DNA from: Onchocerca volvulus
Lineage: Eukaryota > Nematoda > Chromadorea > Rhabditida > Onchocercidae
Length of the DNA: 64,000 nt
Assembly (NCBI GenBank): GCA_000499405.2
Contig: HG738139.1
Location: 8,456,616 to 8,520,615, forward strand
Direction: 5' to 3'
The notes under the pieces: generated by a model
Databases searched by the model: none
What the model was told of the DNA's origin: nothing
Seen by the model: the letters and a program-made list of their open reading frames with translations, nothing else
Shown: positions 43,331-58,186 of the stretch, one piece after another
Numbering within the stretch: position 1 is the stretch's first letter
How the letters are laid out: the number at the start of each line of letters is the position of its first letter
Made by a program: the position numbers and the translations under genes

Positions 43331-43575
43331 CGAAAAAATTTCTTTTGATTCCGAGCAGTACTCAACAACTATCAAAACAGTCTAGCCTTGGAATCATTGC
43401 ACAAAAAGGTGGAGCTAATAATAGCACTATGTGGAACGAATGTAAAATTACAGGTTCCCATGATGACATTTATTTTTTCCTTAATTTTCATGATTTATTA
43501 TCAATTTTTTGTATTTATTACACTTTAGATTCAATTAACAGCCTAGTGAATAAATTCATTGAAATAAATCGTTAA
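43331..43575 (+). CDS. Orphan 3' exon pair, unknown
   Basis: After GAACAG (43325-43330), a frame reads KKFLLIPSSTQQ, KQSSLGIIAQKGG, TMWNECKIT to a GTTCCC donor at 43454. The acceptor CACTTTAG (ends 43528) restores the frame to DSINSLVNKFIEINR and TAA at 43575. The 75-base putative intron is also open in frame, so it may be retained. Composition of the first part is clearly coding-like. No upstream exon or family was recognised. The gene points towards the 3' end of PI4KA. Confidence 0.35.
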
Positions 43576-43839
43576 AAGTACTAACAATATGTCTCTATAG
43601 AAGAATAATGCTGCTACAGTCTAACAGATGATAAATATCCTCAAATTTACAAGTAATTCTGATATTTTAATATATCTAACTTCTGCACATCATGTCATTA
43701 AGTGATTTCACTAAACACAGAATAATTTAAAGCTAAGAAAATATAGCAAAATGATTTTCAAAAAGTTTTATCTCATGCGACAGGAATTTCGTGAATACTT
43801 CTGGTGGGTATATACAAAACTTCTACAATTATCAATAAA

Positions 43840-46800
43840 TTAATATGGTATCTCATTTTGTATATATTGCAACTGATCGTACATTTTGCTTCGTACATTT
43901 AGAAAACAATTCCGTATTATACTCATCATATACTTTGCCGCATCACGATCGGACAACTGTGGTGCAAAACGATCTCGGAATTGTTGTATAGTTTTACCAC
44001 GAAAACATGGAAGATGTGTGTCCAACATCAACGACACCAAAGCAATAAACGCCTGCAATTTTTATATTATAAATTTGCAAATTTCGTAATTAAATTGCTA
44101 GTAAAATTTGAACTTAGTATGCAAAATAGATTCTCCGAAACAAGTATCAAGAAGGATTACACACTTTATAATATGGTCGAACAGCCAGATATGCTTGGAT
44201 ACAAAGTGATGCAAATAATCGGAAGCTTGGTGCTTCCATTTTGCCGCCCATAATTGCTACCATTTCTTGCGAAAGTTTAAAATCTGGTTCAAATCCAAGA
44301 TTTCCTCCTGGACTGCTCTCAAACATAAAGCCGAAATCTAAAAAATTATTTCTGAAGAGAATATCCAATAAGAATAAAGAAACATAAACCTTCCAGTGAT
44401 GAGAAAAATATTCAAAAAATGAAATGATGAAAAAAGCCAACCAATATGCACAATATGACCATCACTGTCAATCATAATATTTCCATTATGTCGATCTTTG
44501 ATCTGCAGCAAGAAACTAAAAACACTATAAGCTGCCATACTGCGAATGAAATTTCGTCTTGCCAGTTGCAATGTTTCAGTGTTTTCATCACCATATGTCG
44601 TCAGAAAGTACTCATACAATCCTGTAACAGAATTTTACAACTTCGAGAAACAAAATCTATACATTTGGAATACGGAAAAAATAAAACTAGCCAAAATCGG
44701 TTTGCCTTCCCAATTGATCTCTCGATTTCGAATTTGGAACACATTCAATTATCCCACAACCAGGTCCAGTAGCTACAACTCTATACGGAAATAGACGAAT
44801 GTCCAAGTCCACAGAATTAAAAATGTTACGCATTAGACTCATTAGTTGTAGCGCTAACATATCCTGACGCACATCGTCACCAACCTGAAGTGAACAGTGA
44901 ATTTTATTTATATTTTTTATCACATCTTAAAAAAAAAAAAAAAAAGATCAGTCAAGAAAATATAAAATTCTCAAAAATAAAAATGCCAACTTTAAAAATG
45001 GCTGCTTGCCAACAAATAAGACTATCTTTTGATCTTGAGAAAAATTGAATATCTGTTTCTGGAGTAGGTTTCTGCTGATGAGCGGCGATTCCTAATTGCT
45101 CCAATTTCTGAATACCACAACGAAGAACCTTGAATCGCGCCAAAAAGGGCGCTTTGGCAGCACTAGAAATTGTTAAATAGTTATGAGAGTTTCTCGAAAT
45201 TTTTGAAAGCACTTTTCATTCAATTTAGGTGCAATCCTACCTTTGCATCGGAGTACCACTTTTGTAATCTATGTCCAAAACTATTGCTTCTGGATTAGAT
45301 GGTAGATAAGCTACTGTTCTTATATGTATCTCAGCGAGGGCACTTAGACAAGCCTTTTTTCTAGCTTCGCCCTTTGGGAACGGCCTTATTTTCCCTGATA
45401 TATCGGTGATATGCTTGAATAAATCGAATTCGCTTTCGTAAAATTTTCGTGCAGCGCCTTCCATATTTGATATTATCTAAATAAAGGAATTTGAAAATGA
45501 TATGATTAAATATAAAAAGAAGAAATAAATAAATGTCTAAGGAACTATGCCTTGTTGATCAATTCGCTTAAAGGTCCATATAAATCGGGATCCTTTTCCT
45601 TTAAATCTTCATCTCTGTACAAATTTGCTTGCATGTTCCATAACAACTGATGAGCCAAAAGTTGTGAATGATCAGCCAACCACATAATTAGCTCAGCAAC
45701 ATAACCCATCTAAAAATTATTCGAGCTATGTTGAAAATTGAAACGGAACCTAATCAGTTTTAAATAATCTTCAGAACTTTCTAAATAAAATATACCGTAT
45801 CATATCGTAAGGCTTGAACAAGCTGCGGAATATACAGCAGAAGCACATCAGGTGGATATGATCTCAGTACGCGTACAGCATACTGCACTGTAATGGGATG
45901 TGTTGGATATTGGCGTGCACCGAGCAACGATAAAGCCATCACTGGATCACATGCTGCCCATGTTAAAATGTGACTTAATGTTTTCAAGTCCTGTTAAACA
46001 TCTTGAAATAAGAAAATCAAGGAAAGAAAATATTTCTATTCATTTCTACCCTTTCAATATATAGAAATTTTGTAACAAGCGATTAAATGAGATTTTAATG
46101 AAACTTCTAAAATATGTGTGAAAGCAAATCCGAGTGTCTCATAATTTTATTCTTAATAATATCCTTTTCCAGGATATATCTTCTTTTAGGGAGAAGGTTA
46201 CAACAACCATAATAATGTACATCACAGAAAATATTTATAAGTTTTACGTTCTGAATTTTTGTCTCAAAATTCTTATTTCTCATTTAGTTCTTTATAATTT
46301 GTAGTGTGTATTTCATTAATCATTACTAGTGAATATGAACTTGAAACAAGTCGGAATGAAATAATATAACATAATGGTCTAAGATGAATTACCTCCACTT
46401 TTTCTTCGAGAATCTTTCCTTCTCCCAGCATCAGAGAAAGAGCTTCTGGCAAATCAGTCACTAATTCCGGCGAATTAACGAGCAACTCTTGGACAGCTGT
46501 ATGACAAGCAGAACAAGAACGAAATCTGAAGAGTAATAAAAGAAAAATATGCGAAATAAATGCCAGCTTGTTCTTTAAATAAAAGTAATTCGAAATACCT
46601 TTTTCGAGAGACAACTATCATCTACATTTTTAGAAAGGCAACTATTTATCTTCGTCTAGTTACTTGCCTTGATGGCATATATACTGCCAAATCGGGGCAA
46701 ATTTGCCAAGCAATTCTGACATTTTCTCGAAGAAGTTTAGCTTCTGTTCTCGCTTCAGGAAATGTTGATTTTCGCCACTGTTCAATATTTGAATCTTCCA

Positions 46801-49800
46801 AACCCACAGCTTCACCCAACGGATTTAACCATGCACTTAAGCGTTCAATTTCATTTGCCTAAAAAGACCGTTGAAAATGCAATTCAAATAGAACAGACAG
46901 ATCGTGCAGTAGTATTCAAAATTTTCTGTTTGGAACGCTTACGACAAATATCAAGATCAAATTTCGATAACGATTATAAAGTTTCATTTGCTGTTCTGCA
47001 TGCTTGTTTGGATTGGATTGACTGGAATCTGGAAATCAAGAAAAAAAGTTCATTCAACAAATAATATGAATTTTAAAATTACAATGCTACAATATTACCA
47101 AATTATGATTGCAGAATAAAGATGTAGAAAAGTTCAGTATTTAATATTTTTTTATTCACTAAACCATATGTAGGATTATGGAGCTGTGCTGAGACAAATG
47201 ACTGACTTCTCCCTTGAATTCCAGAAAAAAAATTGCATTTGGGTGTCTTCCCTTGGATGAATTCAATTTTTTGAAAAATTTCAAAAAAAACTTCGAATAA
47301 ACTTATTTCGAAGTTTTCACTTCCTTTAAAAAATTTTCTTCCTGTCAACTGCGCAATTTTTTGAAGCTCCACAACCAAAACATCATTTAAAAAGGAAAAA
47401 AAACAAGTTTATTAACATTTTCATCCAAGATTTAGCTTTATGACGGTGCTAATGTAACCGTAAAAAGTCGCTGGAACTCTTTCCCGCAAAATTAAAAAAT
47501 GGAATTTTGAAGAAAAGCAAAAACGCGTTAGTTATATTTCGGAATTGCTTGGAAAAAAGTGCAGTTGTGGCTGTTTCCTAATAGTTATTAGTGCTTCATC
47601 TTCATTAATCAAATCATAAAATTTCGTATAGACAAATCTTTATAGTTCTAAAAATCTGAATTTCAAAAAATAAAAAAAGAAAATTAATAAAAAACTTCGG
47701 TTCCACAGCTTTCTAGGAGAGTTTACACATTTTCTTGTTTACCGACTTTTTATTGAATGTAAAATGTCATCGTTCTGAACTGCTGACATTTAATTATCCT
47801 ATGGGTAATTAGGACTTCTTGGCCAAAATTTGAATTTCAAAAAAAAAAAAACCTAACCGGCACTGAGTGCATTTTTCTGTAGCGAAGTAGCTCTACCTTG
47901 TGCAGCTACAAGTGTTACCCAGTTGTAACCGCTAGTTGTCAATGCATGACGAGTTTGCATGTCAGCGCGGCTAAATACATCATTATCAACACTATACTTC
48001 CACCACTTGTAAATAAAATAGTATAAACAAAAGTAGTTATTTAAATTATTGAAAAAAAAAATTTTAAGCAGAATAGTACATAAGACTTACTTGTATGTCG
48101 TTCCAGATTTGTAGTTGCCGTTTAAAATTTGCTGGAGAGATTCCAAGTTGAGCTCGTTGTCTATAATATCCATCAAATATGATTAATAACAAACGAGAAA
48201 AAAAGCACTTCAAAGATGCTTACCAATGCTAGCAAATACTTCTTTTTTGATATATTTCACATCCGAGAAAAGAGTATTCCAAAATGTGATTAGCCATCGT
48301 ATATCATTCTTCAACTGTGCTGAGTTCTGTGTTGGAGTTTGAGCAGCAACACTACAACCAGACAAAGAAAAATTGTTATTAGGAAAATTCTAAAATTTGT
48401 AGTTTAGATAGTTGTAAAACAGATCAACATACGAAAAATAATCCAACATTGCACAATATACACGTTGTCGCAAAATATTTTTAGAAATGTGAAATGATAT
48501 CGAGTCACGCTGTATCATGGAAAGTACGCAGTTAAGAAGATGACATCGTAGTCCAATCGCCTCAACATTTCTCGTCATCGTAACTTAAAATTTAGACAAT
48601 TTAGAATTAGTTTAGAAAGAAATTCAAATTGAAACATAGTACATCCACAGTAGGACGGAGTAAAACTTTCCTGGAACATAAATTAAAAGACCCATTTGAT
48701 CATTTTCCTTATACAGATTTTTTCGACCGCAGAAATTGAAATTAAAGATTTCTTATTTTCTTTATTATGAATATTATGAATAGAGAAAGGAGAAATTTAT
48801 AATTTCAATTTTTTTTTTTATTTTATTTTTTCCAGAAATCTATAGATTATATATTTTAAATAAAACACAAAAAATTACCATGCGCCAGATCGACTCTATT
48901 GAAACTCGAATCGAAAGAAATATATAATGATGAATTAACATCTACTCTTAAACGGCCCACATTCAATGGAAGTGTTTGAACAAACATCAATTCCAAAATG
49001 TCCAGCTGTTCTCTGCTTGAATATTTGGCAATATCCACTCTTTCTGCCAAAAACTAAAAATCTTCAAAATCCTTTTTTCCAAGATGTTTCAAAATCTAGG
49101 AGAAATTACAGTGTTTCTAATAGATCCAAACATATTTTTAGTTAAATCCGTGCATCATAAATCACTTGATTATTGACTTTCACAAAAAAAACTTTTAACT
49201 TTTCATAGGCAGCTAATAATAATGTATATCTGTCAGAAAATTAAGCATACGCATATCCATATATTGTGCGGAACAATATGTGGTCGCTTTGGTGCCAAGC
49301 AACACTGCAAGCTCAAAGGAGAAACAATCTCGGAGTCACGCTGGAAGATACCTAGTTGATCATGTGAAGCAACTGTCCAACATGTCGCCATTTCCCGAAG
49401 AAACTAAATCCAAGTCTCGTCATACATTTATCTGATAGCAATGCAACAAGTTTTTTCGCGTTTGAAATGAAAAAATCTCCTACTTGAAGCTGAATATCTT
49501 CTCGGGCAACAAGGATCCAGTTCCATACGATTACACAAAGACGCATTGTTGAAGCAGTGAAATTCTTGAGTGGTACAAAAACAAGGATATGTAACAGGCG
49601 ACCATCCAATTCTATAAAAGTTTTTTTTGTGGAACTACGAAAACAAGAAGGATTGTCATAATATTTATTAACTATCCGGCAATTTGAATAAATGACATGA
49701 GCAAAACTATAAAAACTTATTTTAACAGTTGAGCTGAGTATGGAAAAAAAAAAAAATTTAATCCAATACATGGATCAAGAAACATCGAATGAAAAGAATA

Positions 49801-52800
49801 GTTTCTATATGCAAATATTTTTTAATTTAAAATTTTATAAATACCAAAAGGATGAAATTCATCAATTAATAAAACAACTTACTCTACATAACATCTCAGT
49901 ATGTGAATTCTCTTATAACTGTAAGTGAAATATGATTACTTTGATTAGATGTTTCTTTCATTAAAACGAAAAGAGCTGCTAGTCTCAATACAGATTCGGA
50001 TATCTCTTCGTCACATCCATTTGCACAAGCTTTTTCCAGCTGGTGCTCAAATAAATCAGCAAGCTGCTCTTGTGATCTAGCCTCCTCTTCAGCTTTGAAT
50101 GTTTCTATCATGCCCTTCACCTAAATTTACAGATGAAAATTTCTTTGGCGATTCGTTGAACTAAAAACAATAAAAATTAAAACTATAAAATTTCACCTTG
50201 CCAAGATACAAAGACCTTAAATGTAGAGAAGAAAGATAAAGCGATGGGCTGGTATCATTTGTACAACCAGATGCATCGTTTAGACTTTTCAGGATAGCTT
50301 CCACTGTTAACCGGAAATTGCCAGTACAGCCAGGATTAATGCCCGCAATATATTTCTTAACAGATAAAATCATTCCTTTTTGATTCTCAAATGAATTTTT
50401 AAATGTCAACAGTTTCGTAATAAAATAGTGCAATTTGTTGAATTGTTTCCTAAACATCTGACTCAATTATTAATAAATAAGAATCTGAAATCTTTAGTAA
50501 ATAAACACATCAAATGATCAATGAGAACTTACAACAAAATAGCTTCGAGTACTGCCTGGTGCCCATTTGATCGCCTCCTTAAGAATTTGTTCACAGCGCA
50601 GAGAGAAGTCTTGTACCACTAATTTCCTTCGATCCAAAGTATCCTTAAATCATATTTGGTTGAAAAATGAGAAACTTAAAACAGTAAGAATTTGTTGAAA
50701 GAATGTAAATCCAAATTTTGCTCTTCTGAAATGAAAAATAATATGTATGATTGGTAAAACACCTGAAGTTGTATAGTTCGTTGCAAAGATGGAAAAGACA
50801 AAGTCATAATTTTGCAATCGGTGTCGTTTTCGAGATTGATTGAAAGTGCTTCCAGTATTTGTAATGCAACATTGATAATGTTACCATTCCAAAGCAAATG
50901 TGGGAAGCTACCAATTAAATTGGTAAGACAAGTATCTGCGCATTTCCTAACCTGTAATATTCCAAATAAAATATTCAATCGACAACTCTCTCAGCAACAA
51001 AATTCCTATTCAGACCTCTTTGAGATGATGATTGAACATGATAAGCAGAAATTGAGCATGCAATTCAAGCTGACGTTCGTGAGCCGAATCCAAATTTCGA
51101 TTACTAGCAACTTTCAAATATTCACTGAAAATGGCTCGTGCTGCTGCAAGAAGGCATGTCCAAATTCCATCCTTGTCTTTTCTTATGGATCTCAAAAATA
51201 TTGCCAATATATAAACAGATCAGTTTTACTATTTTATCTGAATATGTCTGCTTATACCAGCGTTAATGCTATACATCCTAGATTTTACTAATATATGTTT
51301 GATAAAACGATAAAACCATCATCACTATCGTTCGTTAAATTTACTAATTAATCCAGTCAATTTCAAGAAAATTAATTAAAGCAATAATCATGCTAGAAGA
51401 CATTATAAAATATGATTTGACATAATTACTTGTCTTCAAGGTACTGAAATATTGAATGAACTGCTTCCGGTTCTTCAGAATGTAATGCACGCATAAGCTC
51501 CATGCGGTATACTGATAAGAGATAAATACAATGGGTAAATTCCAATTTATTAACAACCGCTATCACCTCGGGAGAAGGACAGATTTCTGACAAAATAGTT
51601 ACTCTGATTTCTTGCAATTCTGCCTGAAAATTGAAAAACTGTACATACTTCTGAATATTTCAAAATTTTAATATTTCGGAAGCACTATCTGTTGATTTCA
51701 TCAGCAATATTCAATTCTGAGATACGGAATCAATCAGTCAATAAATGTATAAGGAACAATATTTTTGACTACGACTATGTTTCAGGCGAGTAGGAGGTTA
51801 AAGTTAATGCTAAATATATATATATATATGAATTAATTTATTGGGTCACTATTTCAGTATAACAGTATAGAAGGGCGTATTTTCGATTTATTCCACATGT
51901 TATCCATCATTTGCAGTATGAAATGAAAACATTTCCTTAACACTACAATAGAGAGTTTACACTTGAAACAAACCGATAACACACTGTTGCTTTTGATCGT
52001 AGCGTTTGCAACAAGTTCAGCACGGAGACTCTCCTGAGGTGTGAGTACAGGAGATTTACAAGCAATTTCACAAGCAGCTTCAAACCATTCTTCTGGCCAA
52101 AGACCTAAATTTAATTTTATGCATATCTTTGCTATCAGATAAATAAAATACATTCAAGTCTCCAACTGAATCAAAAATATGATTCACAAAATAAAGTACG
52201 AGCAAATGTAGTACGCTTTCAATGTTTGTTTTTGATTAAGCATTTACTAATGAAAAATTCAACAGAAATCTATGTTGTTGCAGAAAAAACCAACCTATCC
52301 GGGCAACATTAAATCCGAGCACTGTGCAGCAAAACCAAAAGTCACGAAACAGATTCCGCAATCGAACAGGTGGGTTCTTTATCGTCTCAAATCTACGTAA
52401 TAACGAAGCGATTTTTGGAATCAAAACACCCAAATTACCAGCACCAGTTGAAAGCTAAAAATGACTGAAGCAATAATAACAGCATAAACTTGTCTCTTCA
52501 AAAGACAAAAATTATATGTCAGCCAATGAATATCCAACTTGAAGAATTAATTGAAATCACTTTCAAGTTTTTCGACTCAATTATAGCAAAATTTTGAAGA
52601 AATGAATAATTAGTAACTGTACATGACATAAGGTTCTTAAATTCTGAAATATTTGGTTGTCACTAGTCCACTTGGCAAAAAACTTAATAAAATTATATAA
52701 AAATAAATTACCTTCATGACCTTTGCCAATTTTTCACCAGCCTTTCTTCCTTCATGTCCCAACTGCACAAAAAGTTCCAAAAAACGGTACAGTAATGTTA

Positions 52801-55800
52801 TTTTGTCTTCATCATGATTCACATTCTCTGCCATTTTAGCCATTGCATTGTCAACTGCCAGAGATAGATATCTTAAATAGGTACATTTCTTTATGCAATA
52901 TCAAATACAATCAAATCTTAAACTTACGCATAACGATGTTCCACACCGTTAGTAGCATCAGCATCATAAGCTCGACTACTTGACTCAATGGTTATTTTCG
53001 TAAACAGCAACCAAATCAGATCATGAATGTTGCGCTGAAATAAAACAACTCTATCATTTGCCCGAAATGCTATTTTGGAAGAAATTGAATTAACAATGAT
53101 AAACAAGCATACCGCGCCAGCTATCCACATATTAGCCAATTCCGCTACAATGACATCATGATTCATGGATGTTTCCGTAAAAGCTTGTTGAAAAACCTGA
53201 AAGAGCATGTAATTTTTCAACGATTTCATTCGAAAACAATAATCTGTAAAGAGACATGTGCTGTACAGTGATGGAAATGCAACACTTAAGAAAAGCACAG
53301 CAAAGTTACAGACTTATAATATTTCAAAAATTATTTAACAACAAAACAATTTTTCTTCCTTCAAACTTAGGTAAATATTTTAAGTTTTGACGATAATTAC
53401 CAGCAAATACAAAATCTATCGGTATGAAGTTATTCGTGCTATTTAAAAGAAATTTATTATTTACTGACAAATATTCTGTACTAAAATGTATGTTTTTTGA
53501 ACTTTAAATATTTGAAGATTCTAATGCTGACTAATAAGGAAAAGGAATCCGTTATGTCACTTACAAACCAGAAGTTTGCTAAAATATCAATAGATAATAA
53601 GCGAAAAAATACATTAAAAGCAAGTTGCGGAACATTTTCTACATCAACCAACGCAGCACCAATACCACCAACAATATGAATTGCATTTTCCAAAGCTAGG
53701 GCCGAAACACTAAACATAATAAACTTAGATTCTGTCATAAACGAAATGAATATTTCTTGATATGAAATCATTGAAAAATTATTAAAAATAAAAGCATTAA
53801 GACGGATTAGTGCAAACCTTATGTAAAATTTAAAATTTGATACAGAAATAGACAGAAAGTGAAGGAAATTTAACACAATAGTCAATTTAATTGGATAAAG
53901 AGAACCAACGCACTGCAAAAGAAATGAGAATTCAGAATTAAATAAGCATTAATCATACTAATTTGAGTCTTTGTTGGCAATCAGGAATAATTTGGAGGAA
54001 ATATTCGTCAGACAGGCTTGCACAGATGAATTGTCAACTGTCATAGCCGACCTTAGTGCTCTGAAAATTAAATTAATTTACTCACGAAATTTTCATTGAA
54101 TCATATTTTAAATGGATACCTGCAAAGAGAGTTAATTGCCATTTTTCTTAAGCTTTCAAAAGTTAGCTTTTTTTTAATCACTTCTCCATCTTTCCGATCT
54201 CCTTCACTGAAGACACGTTTTTCCATAACCTGTAACAAATCCAAATCATATAAAAAACTAAACATATTTAAATGTTCACTATATTGCACAGTATACCACA
54301 ATGTTTCGTTATAATACCATGATGCTGAGCTTTCCGTTTTTGTCCATAACAAAAAGTGTATTTAATACCATTCCGATTAACAGTACAATAGCATGAAAAC
54401 TCACACCGAGATCTACAGCTAATTTTGAGAAAACAGGCGAAGGTTCAACTAAAAATTGGCTAAGACTGTTAACTGCCAATGTTGCAGCAATTGTTGGGAA
54501 TTTAACAGCAAGTGAGCCAAGTGCTTCTAAAGCCATCATTATTAGAGATATTTTAGCTAATGCATAACGATGTCCATGACCATGCCAAAGACGATTAGAT
54601 ATTGTAGCATGAAGTGATTCTGCATCTGTAAAAAAACATCCGTTTTCTGAAGAGTTCCAGATCTATATTCTACTGATATATGATCTATACGACAATATTA
54701 ATTTATAAATCACTATCAACTGATAAGAGAAACATGGTTCGATCAATGAATAACTTTGTATCCATTCTTATCGCTCATGTTACAATGAAATGAAAGTTTT
54801 ACAGAATTAGTTATAAAAATGTCTCAGCGTCTATGATTATATACAACTCTTTTTATGATTAACTATCTTAGTACTAATTTAAGGTCGAAATGCGTTAATC
54901 AAGCATTCGTTTGGAATGATTTTCGGACAGCCATTTTAATCAGTATAATGCTTATAATAAGGATGTAACTGAAGACTGGACAAATCATCTAATTTCGTTT
55001 AACACGCGAATTGATTAGGTTTTGGCAGTGTAAATCCTTCCTGAGCTTAACTGAGACCAACATGCGGCATACTTTAAGGATAACTAGGAACTTTTATTAA
55101 TAAGTGATAAGTACATTCCGTTGTTCTCGACACTGCTTAATTGATGGTATTTCTGTATTGCGCTGAATAATAAGTCATATTTCATGGAAGGAGTTGCCCT
55201 ACAAAGATAAAAACAGAATTTCGTTACTCAATGAAACATACCGATTTCATCGCATGTAGCCCAAACCATAAGTTCAAGACAAACTGAACTGCAAAGAATG
55301 TTCATTTTTGCTCGATTAATCAAAAGTGGATAACGTGATATTCGTTCATCTTCGTTTAATTTCTGAGCATTTAGAAAATCTTCTCCCTTCGAATATAGTT
55401 CCATAGCAAATGTTTTCACCTAAAGTAAACTGATTCAATTCTCATGATTTACAGTTCATACATTAACTGTAAGTGGCACATTTTCATTAACACCGTTAAA
55501 ATTATAATATGCATAGTTCTTAAATTTGAAAAGAATGGAATTAACAAAATCGCAAATGTTAATCCAATATGAAACATTCCAGAAATATCTCGTGAATGAA
55601 TTTATTCAAATGAAAATAATGGCTTTACCTCTCGAGCAAATTTTTGGGACAAAGATTTTTCCAGTTTCAACATATCATACGGTGCATAAGCATCTCTAGC
55701 GGCCGTTACAAAAACCAATGAAAGACATTCCGATAATGTTTTATATGGGAAACGTTTAATCTGCTCACTCTGAACATAAGTTTCCAGTTTCAAATTAAAA

Positions 55801-58186
55801 ATAAGAAGAAATCAGAAAATGAAAAGCAAAACTAAAAGCGGACGTTAAGCAGAAGAAAAAAAAAATTTATTTACTATATACACTTCAGTGGCATATCCGT
55901 CCATGACATCCAATAATGGCCTTCTCAATAATCGTTCCATCTGCAACTCGGTAAAATTAAAGAGCATTCTTTAAAATCGGCAGGTAAAAAACTGTATTAC
56001 CTCAACATCATTTAAACGATTCAAACTCACAATGTCAGAGAACGAATTCAATTCGGTAACTGTAAACTTGAATTTTGGAATCTCATCAAGAACAGGAGGC
56101 AATACAAAGCTGCTAGCATGTTTGGAAAACATTTTCTGCAAATGTTCCTTCTGGTCGTGCTTTTCTGCATTGGCAGCATCGTTCCAGACAAAAATTTCAG
56201 AATCAGTTGTTAACCGAAGAGTTCCCACTCTGAATAATCATTTCTTAAATTTAAATTTACATTATGAGACGGAATACAGCCAATCTGAAAAATTTGGTAG
56301 AAATAAAATAAGTCGCAAACCTACTACTTCCAGCTATTCGACTATTGTGTGTATCTATGTTGGCATTCATGAATGGTAAAGGATAAATAGCCGAAATCAA
56401 AGGATGATCCTTATCGCTGCTGTATCGCCCAAATGCCCGAAGTAATCCGATCATAAAACAAATAATTCGTACTAAGTAGCCTGAACGTATATAAAATAAG
56501 TGCTGAATGATTACTGAGAAGAAAAAATTGAGACAAAAGAAAATCAAAAATACCAAAATAAAAGTAGATAAAACAAAGGAAAAACGAAAAATAAAATATT
56601 ATCACTTCATATTATCCCAAATTTCATCCTAATATCAAATTTTCATTCCCAAATGCATTCAAACAATGTAATACAGTTAGTTGTGCAAAAAATAATTACA
56701 TACATTTTACTTGGAATTGTGGTTGCACTTGATCACAAATATCTACAATAATATCAGAAGTGACCATAAACAATTCGATTTGTGCAGAAACAATAATATC
56801 ACGCACATCTGGATAATTCGAGGCAAGCTCACTAAGAATAGTATTGAAACACATTGCAAACTGTTCCTGTACTGGCACTTCTGAAAAAAAAAATTTATAA
56901 AATAAAAAAGTTTTTTTTTTTCTTTTTTTTTTTACATTGGTGGAATATAGTTTAAGGACTGTATGCAATTTGTTCCATTTTGTTTTAAGTGAATGGATAA
57001 TCCATTTCTTCATTATAACACTAGACAAAAAAATTGAAAGCTTCTTAATTTTTCACTATTCGATCATGTCAATAACTTAAAAATTCAGAGCACTGTAAAG
57101 AGGGAAAGCTGCTCATATTTGAATTCAAAAAATTGTGTGTTTTCGATTCTTGACTTTTTAGAAAAATTTGATAGTTCTCCGGTTATCTGTTCCAATAACT
57201 ATTTGAAGGCAATAACAAGCTAATTTGAATTCTGGAAAATTAATCAGTAACTCTGCTCCTACAACGAATTTTTTTAATTCTTAACCATAGTTAAGCAACT
57301 TATGGTAAAAACATGGTAAGCTATACATATGCATTTTAGGAAAAATTTGACATTTTTTTGTAGCTTTCTACTGATTTTATCATTATGGTACTAGAACAGC
57401 ATAGGCTGAGATTTACTTGCTACTGTTTCGTCTACAATAAAGCATTTTCAATTTCCGAACTAAAAAAAGGCAGCCAATGACATTAAACTGCGAAAGTTAA
57501 TAATGTGGTAAGATCAAAATATTTCAAAATAGAGAACTGTATAATGTGGAAAACAAGAGTTTTTGGCTGACATGTGAATGAAATTTTGCTCTTTCAAGAT
57601 CATAAAAATGAAAATAAAAAATAAAATTTGGAAAAATGTAATCAAACGAAAAAACTATTGAATCCGATAAAATTACTCAGTACAGTTTATTACTAATGCA
57701 TGGCCACGTCATTACTACTTCACTCATTTCATTTCGTCCAAGAACTACCACGAAACGACATAAGATATGAGTAAATCAAACGATGCGTACTATCTTGTCG
57801 ATTTGGAACACCATCATCAATCCATTTTAACCGTGGCAAGCTTCCATAAACTTCTAATAGAATTGGAAGTAAATCATTCAGATGCTTAAAAAAATGAAAC
57901 TGTTCATAAGAGTCGAAATATAGCGACTTATAATTATATTTGATTTAAAGAATAAATGAAGATTTCATTCTAGCAAACAGGAAATGGAATAAAATGATGA
58001 GAAGTGAAATATGATAATTCTTGATATATTTAATTTAATGAAAGCATCAACATAGCATACTCGTCCTTCGGCATACAATAAATATATTCCAGCTGCAAGC
58101 AGCTTCGTACGAGCATTATAATTCAGCGGCTTTTCACTCCCATCTATGCCATCAAGCAAAGTCTCGAAAACTTTTTGTACAGGCAC
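43840..58186 (-). CDS. PI4KA: Phosphatidylinositol 4-kinase III alpha (PI4KA)
   Basis: This large lipid kinase makes PI4P at the plasma membrane, in complex with EFR3/TTC7/FAM126. About 35 minus-strand exons follow human PI4KA end to end. The N-terminal helical solenoid starts at exon 58053-58186 ([10 protein letters not shown]) and includes GAEDEQ-type repeats through 49000, for example [17 protein letters not shown] (52640-52840), [14 protein letters not shown] and LWPEEWFE. The PIK helical domain spans roughly 45551-47000 ([20 protein letters not shown]). The catalytic domain has [19 protein letters not shown] (45241-45476), SWQ-like CWQAAIFK with [12 protein letters not shown] (44692-44884), catalytic loop [24 protein letters not shown] across exons 44442-44621 and 44165-44337, and ends [11 protein letters not shown], stop at 43840. 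The first exon or exons, about 50 residues in human, were not resolved above 58186. Three introns use GC instead of GT. Confidence 0.95.

Larger units (their letters stand above)
39711..43839. other. Gene-poor region between the LTR remnant and PI4KA
   Basis: About 4.1 kb. It holds a foldback element (41856-42053) and four isolated coding-like segments listed separately (40970-41149 plus, 41422-41758 minus, 42266-42380 minus, 43331-43575 plus). They could not be linked into one gene. It also includes the PI4KA 3' UTR. Overlapping ORFs at 40432-40722 (-) and 40641-40886 (+) show no domain. Confidence 0.4.

Noticed and set aside
47103..47378. 91-codon minus-strand ORF inside PI4KA
   Set aside because: Exons 47858-47996 and 46943-47038 join in phase across it and match the kinase, so it lies in an intron.
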